Source of the DNA: Gyrodactylus bullatarudis
Lineage: Eukaryota; Platyhelminthes; Monogenea; Gyrodactylidea; Gyrodactylidae
NCBI GenBank assembly: GCA_012064415.1
Contig: SSNU01000154.1
Location: 15,339 to 32,926 of the forward strand
Direction of reading: 5' to 3'
Length of the DNA stretch: 17,588 nucleotides
The notes under the pieces were generated by a model that saw only the letters and a program-made list of their open reading frames with translations, ran no database searches and was not told where the DNA came from. Positions 16,461 through 17,588 of this stretch are shown here, one piece after another (position 1 is the stretch's first letter; the number at the start of each line of letters is the position of its first letter). The position numbers and the translations under genes were made by a program.

Positions 16461-16946
16461 TTATAAGATCTTGATCGGGTTTAACTTTACTGGAATAAAA
16501 TTTTGTGCTGATTTCAGATCTGCTTTCAGAATTTTGCTAGCGTTAATATTTTGGCCATAGCGGCCAAAAAACCAAATATTGCTAATTTTGAGTATCTCAA
16601 TGGTTTTAATTGATATTATTGGTATGAAAACATAGGAATCCGAAATTGATTTTATCCCCATTAAAAAGAGCGTAAAATTTCGCGTTGATTGATGGGTAAT
16701 ACGCGAATTTAGCACTCTCGCAAAGCTAACGCGCGTCAAGTTAGAAAATTTTGAAAAATCCTTAAAAAAATACATACTTTTCGAGTGTTTTTCTTCTTTT
16801 TCGACGTGTAGATTTAACAAAGTTTGAAATTTTAAAAAGCATTCCAATGTAAAATTTAATTTTCTTTCGAATGGTACCCTTTTTATTAGCGTAGAATCAG
16901 TCGTTTGGAGGTTATCAAGCTTTTTCCAAGCCAGAATTTTTATCAA
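16461..16946 (-). CDS. Weak: 161-codon antisense open frame, probably repeat-derived
   Basis: This is the longest open frame in the window, longer than expected by chance at this composition. It begins MIKILAWKKLDNLQ and is basic, with a C-terminal half containing ISDSYVFIPIISIKTIEI. I see no known domain, no signal peptide and no clear splice context. The DNA underneath is locally rich in CG dinucleotides (for example AATACGCG, CTAACGCGCG), unlike its surroundings, which suggests a dispersed repeat or foreign insertion rather than a host gene. It would overlap the possible 3' UTR of the troponin I-like gene on the other strand. Confidence 0.2.
   Translation of the reverse strand: MIKILAWKKLDNLQTTDSTLIKRVPFERKLNFTLECFLKFQTLLNLHVEKEEKHSKSMYFFKDFSKFSNLTRVSFARVLNSRITHQSTRNFTLFLMGIKSISDSYVFIPIISIKTIEILKISNIWFFGRYGQNINASKILKADLKSAQNFIPVKLNPIKIL
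16494..16499 (+). terminator. Possible AATAAA polyadenylation signal
   Basis: AATAAA 61 bases after the stop of the doubtful last exon. Such hexamers are common by chance in sequence this AT-rich. Confidence 0.25.
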
Positions 16947-17131
16947 TTTTCATTTCTGAATTCTCATTTGTTTAATCATATTGATGAATGAAAGCATGAA
17001 TTAGACAAAATACTTTTATTGGTGGAAATTTTCCTTTAGATTTTTGTAGAATATATTGCGTTTAAGAATTAATTTCAAAAAATGATGTTCTCTTTTGTAA
17101 ATATAAAAATATTGAATAAAAATTTAGACAC

Positions 17132-17375
17132 TTATTCTGGGTATTTTATGAGCCAGCAGTAGTCACTCAGACAATGATCCATGTTATCTTGTGAATATCT
17201 TTCTTCAATAAATTTCAGAGTTTGGTGAATTTTCTCACCTTGCTCATCAGAAATAGTTCCAAGGGGAACTTGATGAAAGAAATCATAATGATAACGAAGA
17301 AAATGTAGCTTAAGACTCATAGAGACAACCTAGCTCAGAATAAGATTCCAAAAATTCTTCAGCTCTCTTGCGTTT
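17132..17375 (-). pseudogene. Frameshifted C-terminal fragment of the MSLK.HFL/SDEQGE/DYCW family
   Basis: On the minus strand 62 codons from an ATG at 17318-17320 read MSLKLHFLRYHYDFFHQ, then GTISDEQGEKIHQ, and end LSDYCWLIKYPE with a stop at 17132. This matches, from memory, the C-terminus of a widespread arthropod transposon-associated protein (MSLK.HFL.SH.DFF ... SDE.GERFHQD ... DYCW). Just upstream, 17323-17375 in another frame reads KRKRAEEFLESYSELGC, which would continue the same family. A one-base frameshift therefore separates the two, and nothing recognisable precedes it. It is a dead 3' fragment, opposite in orientation to the N-terminal fragment at 15543. Confidence 0.6.
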
Positions 17376-17383
17376 GGGTGTCT

Positions 17384-17404
17384 ATTATAATTATAATTAT
17401 AATT
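17384..17404. repeat. ATTATA microsatellite
   Basis: Repeated TATAAT/ATTATA units, about three and a half copies. Confidence 0.5.
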
Positions 17405-17445
17405 GTTTTCATTTTACAAGTCATTAAAAGCTCCTTATTCCTACC

Positions 17446-17465
17446 TAATAAATAAATAAATAAAT
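17446..17465. repeat. TAAA microsatellite
   Basis: Five consecutive TAAA-type units at 17446-17465. The rest of the window to 17588 is AT-rich and holds nothing further that I can support. Confidence 0.5.
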
Positions 17466-17588
17466 TTATTGTCATATTGTATCAAAAAAGAAAAAAATAT
17501 ATATATGTATCAAAAGTTTTCCAGGTAGTTATATAAATCTTTTTTAGTAAATGCAATATTTTTGCGAGAGATTTCGTTAAATAAAGAT

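Noticed and set aside
1..17588. CRISPR arrays, bacterial operons or defence systems
   Set aside because: There are no regularly spaced repeats and no bacterial-style adjacent genes; the window has eukaryotic introns and transposons.

Overview
The window looks like a piece of an AT-rich animal genome. It has GT-AG introns (several only about 45-60 bases), AATAAA signals, foldback repeats, Tc1/mariner-type ends and no bacterial-style gene packing. An arthropod, perhaps a crustacean such as a copepod, fits the troponin I-like gene and a transposon protein family I recall from arthropod genomes. This assignment is inference.

Left part (1-7551): the 3' end of a gene with an AT-hook-like, very basic C-terminus stops at 190. 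The rest is mostly non-coding. It holds a run of degenerate TTAGRCCA motifs, one convincing minus-strand internal exon (897-1078) of an unrecognised gene, several weaker exon-like open segments (490-786, 1902-2269, 3684-4109), and a family of long imperfect palindromes (2727-3246, 4655-4976, 5972-6390, with a fragment at 5516-5618).

Middle and right (7552-16433): the best gene is a plus-strand multi-exon gene. Six coding exons join in one continuous frame to give about 159 residues: an acidic/serine-rich N-terminus with an RRKS site, a long charged helix, and then a KKKG...MS.EKR..LK segment that resembles the start of the inhibitory/IT-arm region of invertebrate troponin I. The downstream troponin I core is not visible. 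Either the gene continues beyond the window, or it ends early at a small candidate last exon (16395-16433). Its introns hold another palindrome (8120-8509), a tRNA-Lys-like SINE/pseudogene (about 9361-9420), a TA-flanked MITE with a tRNA-Leu/Ser-like core (9558-9906) and a 1320-bp Tc1/mariner-type element without a recognisable transposase (11083-12402).

The most striking object is at 14821-16342. Inverted repeats of about 287 bp, almost identical to each other, flank a fragment of a cysteine-rich protein (CYICG ... EDCYFC) that still carries intron-like junctions. About 0.8 kb further on, in opposite orientation (17132-17375), lies a frameshifted C-terminal fragment (MSLK.HFL ... SDEQGE ... 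DYCW) of what I believe is the same protein family. Most remaining sequence is AT-rich and I see no gene in it.
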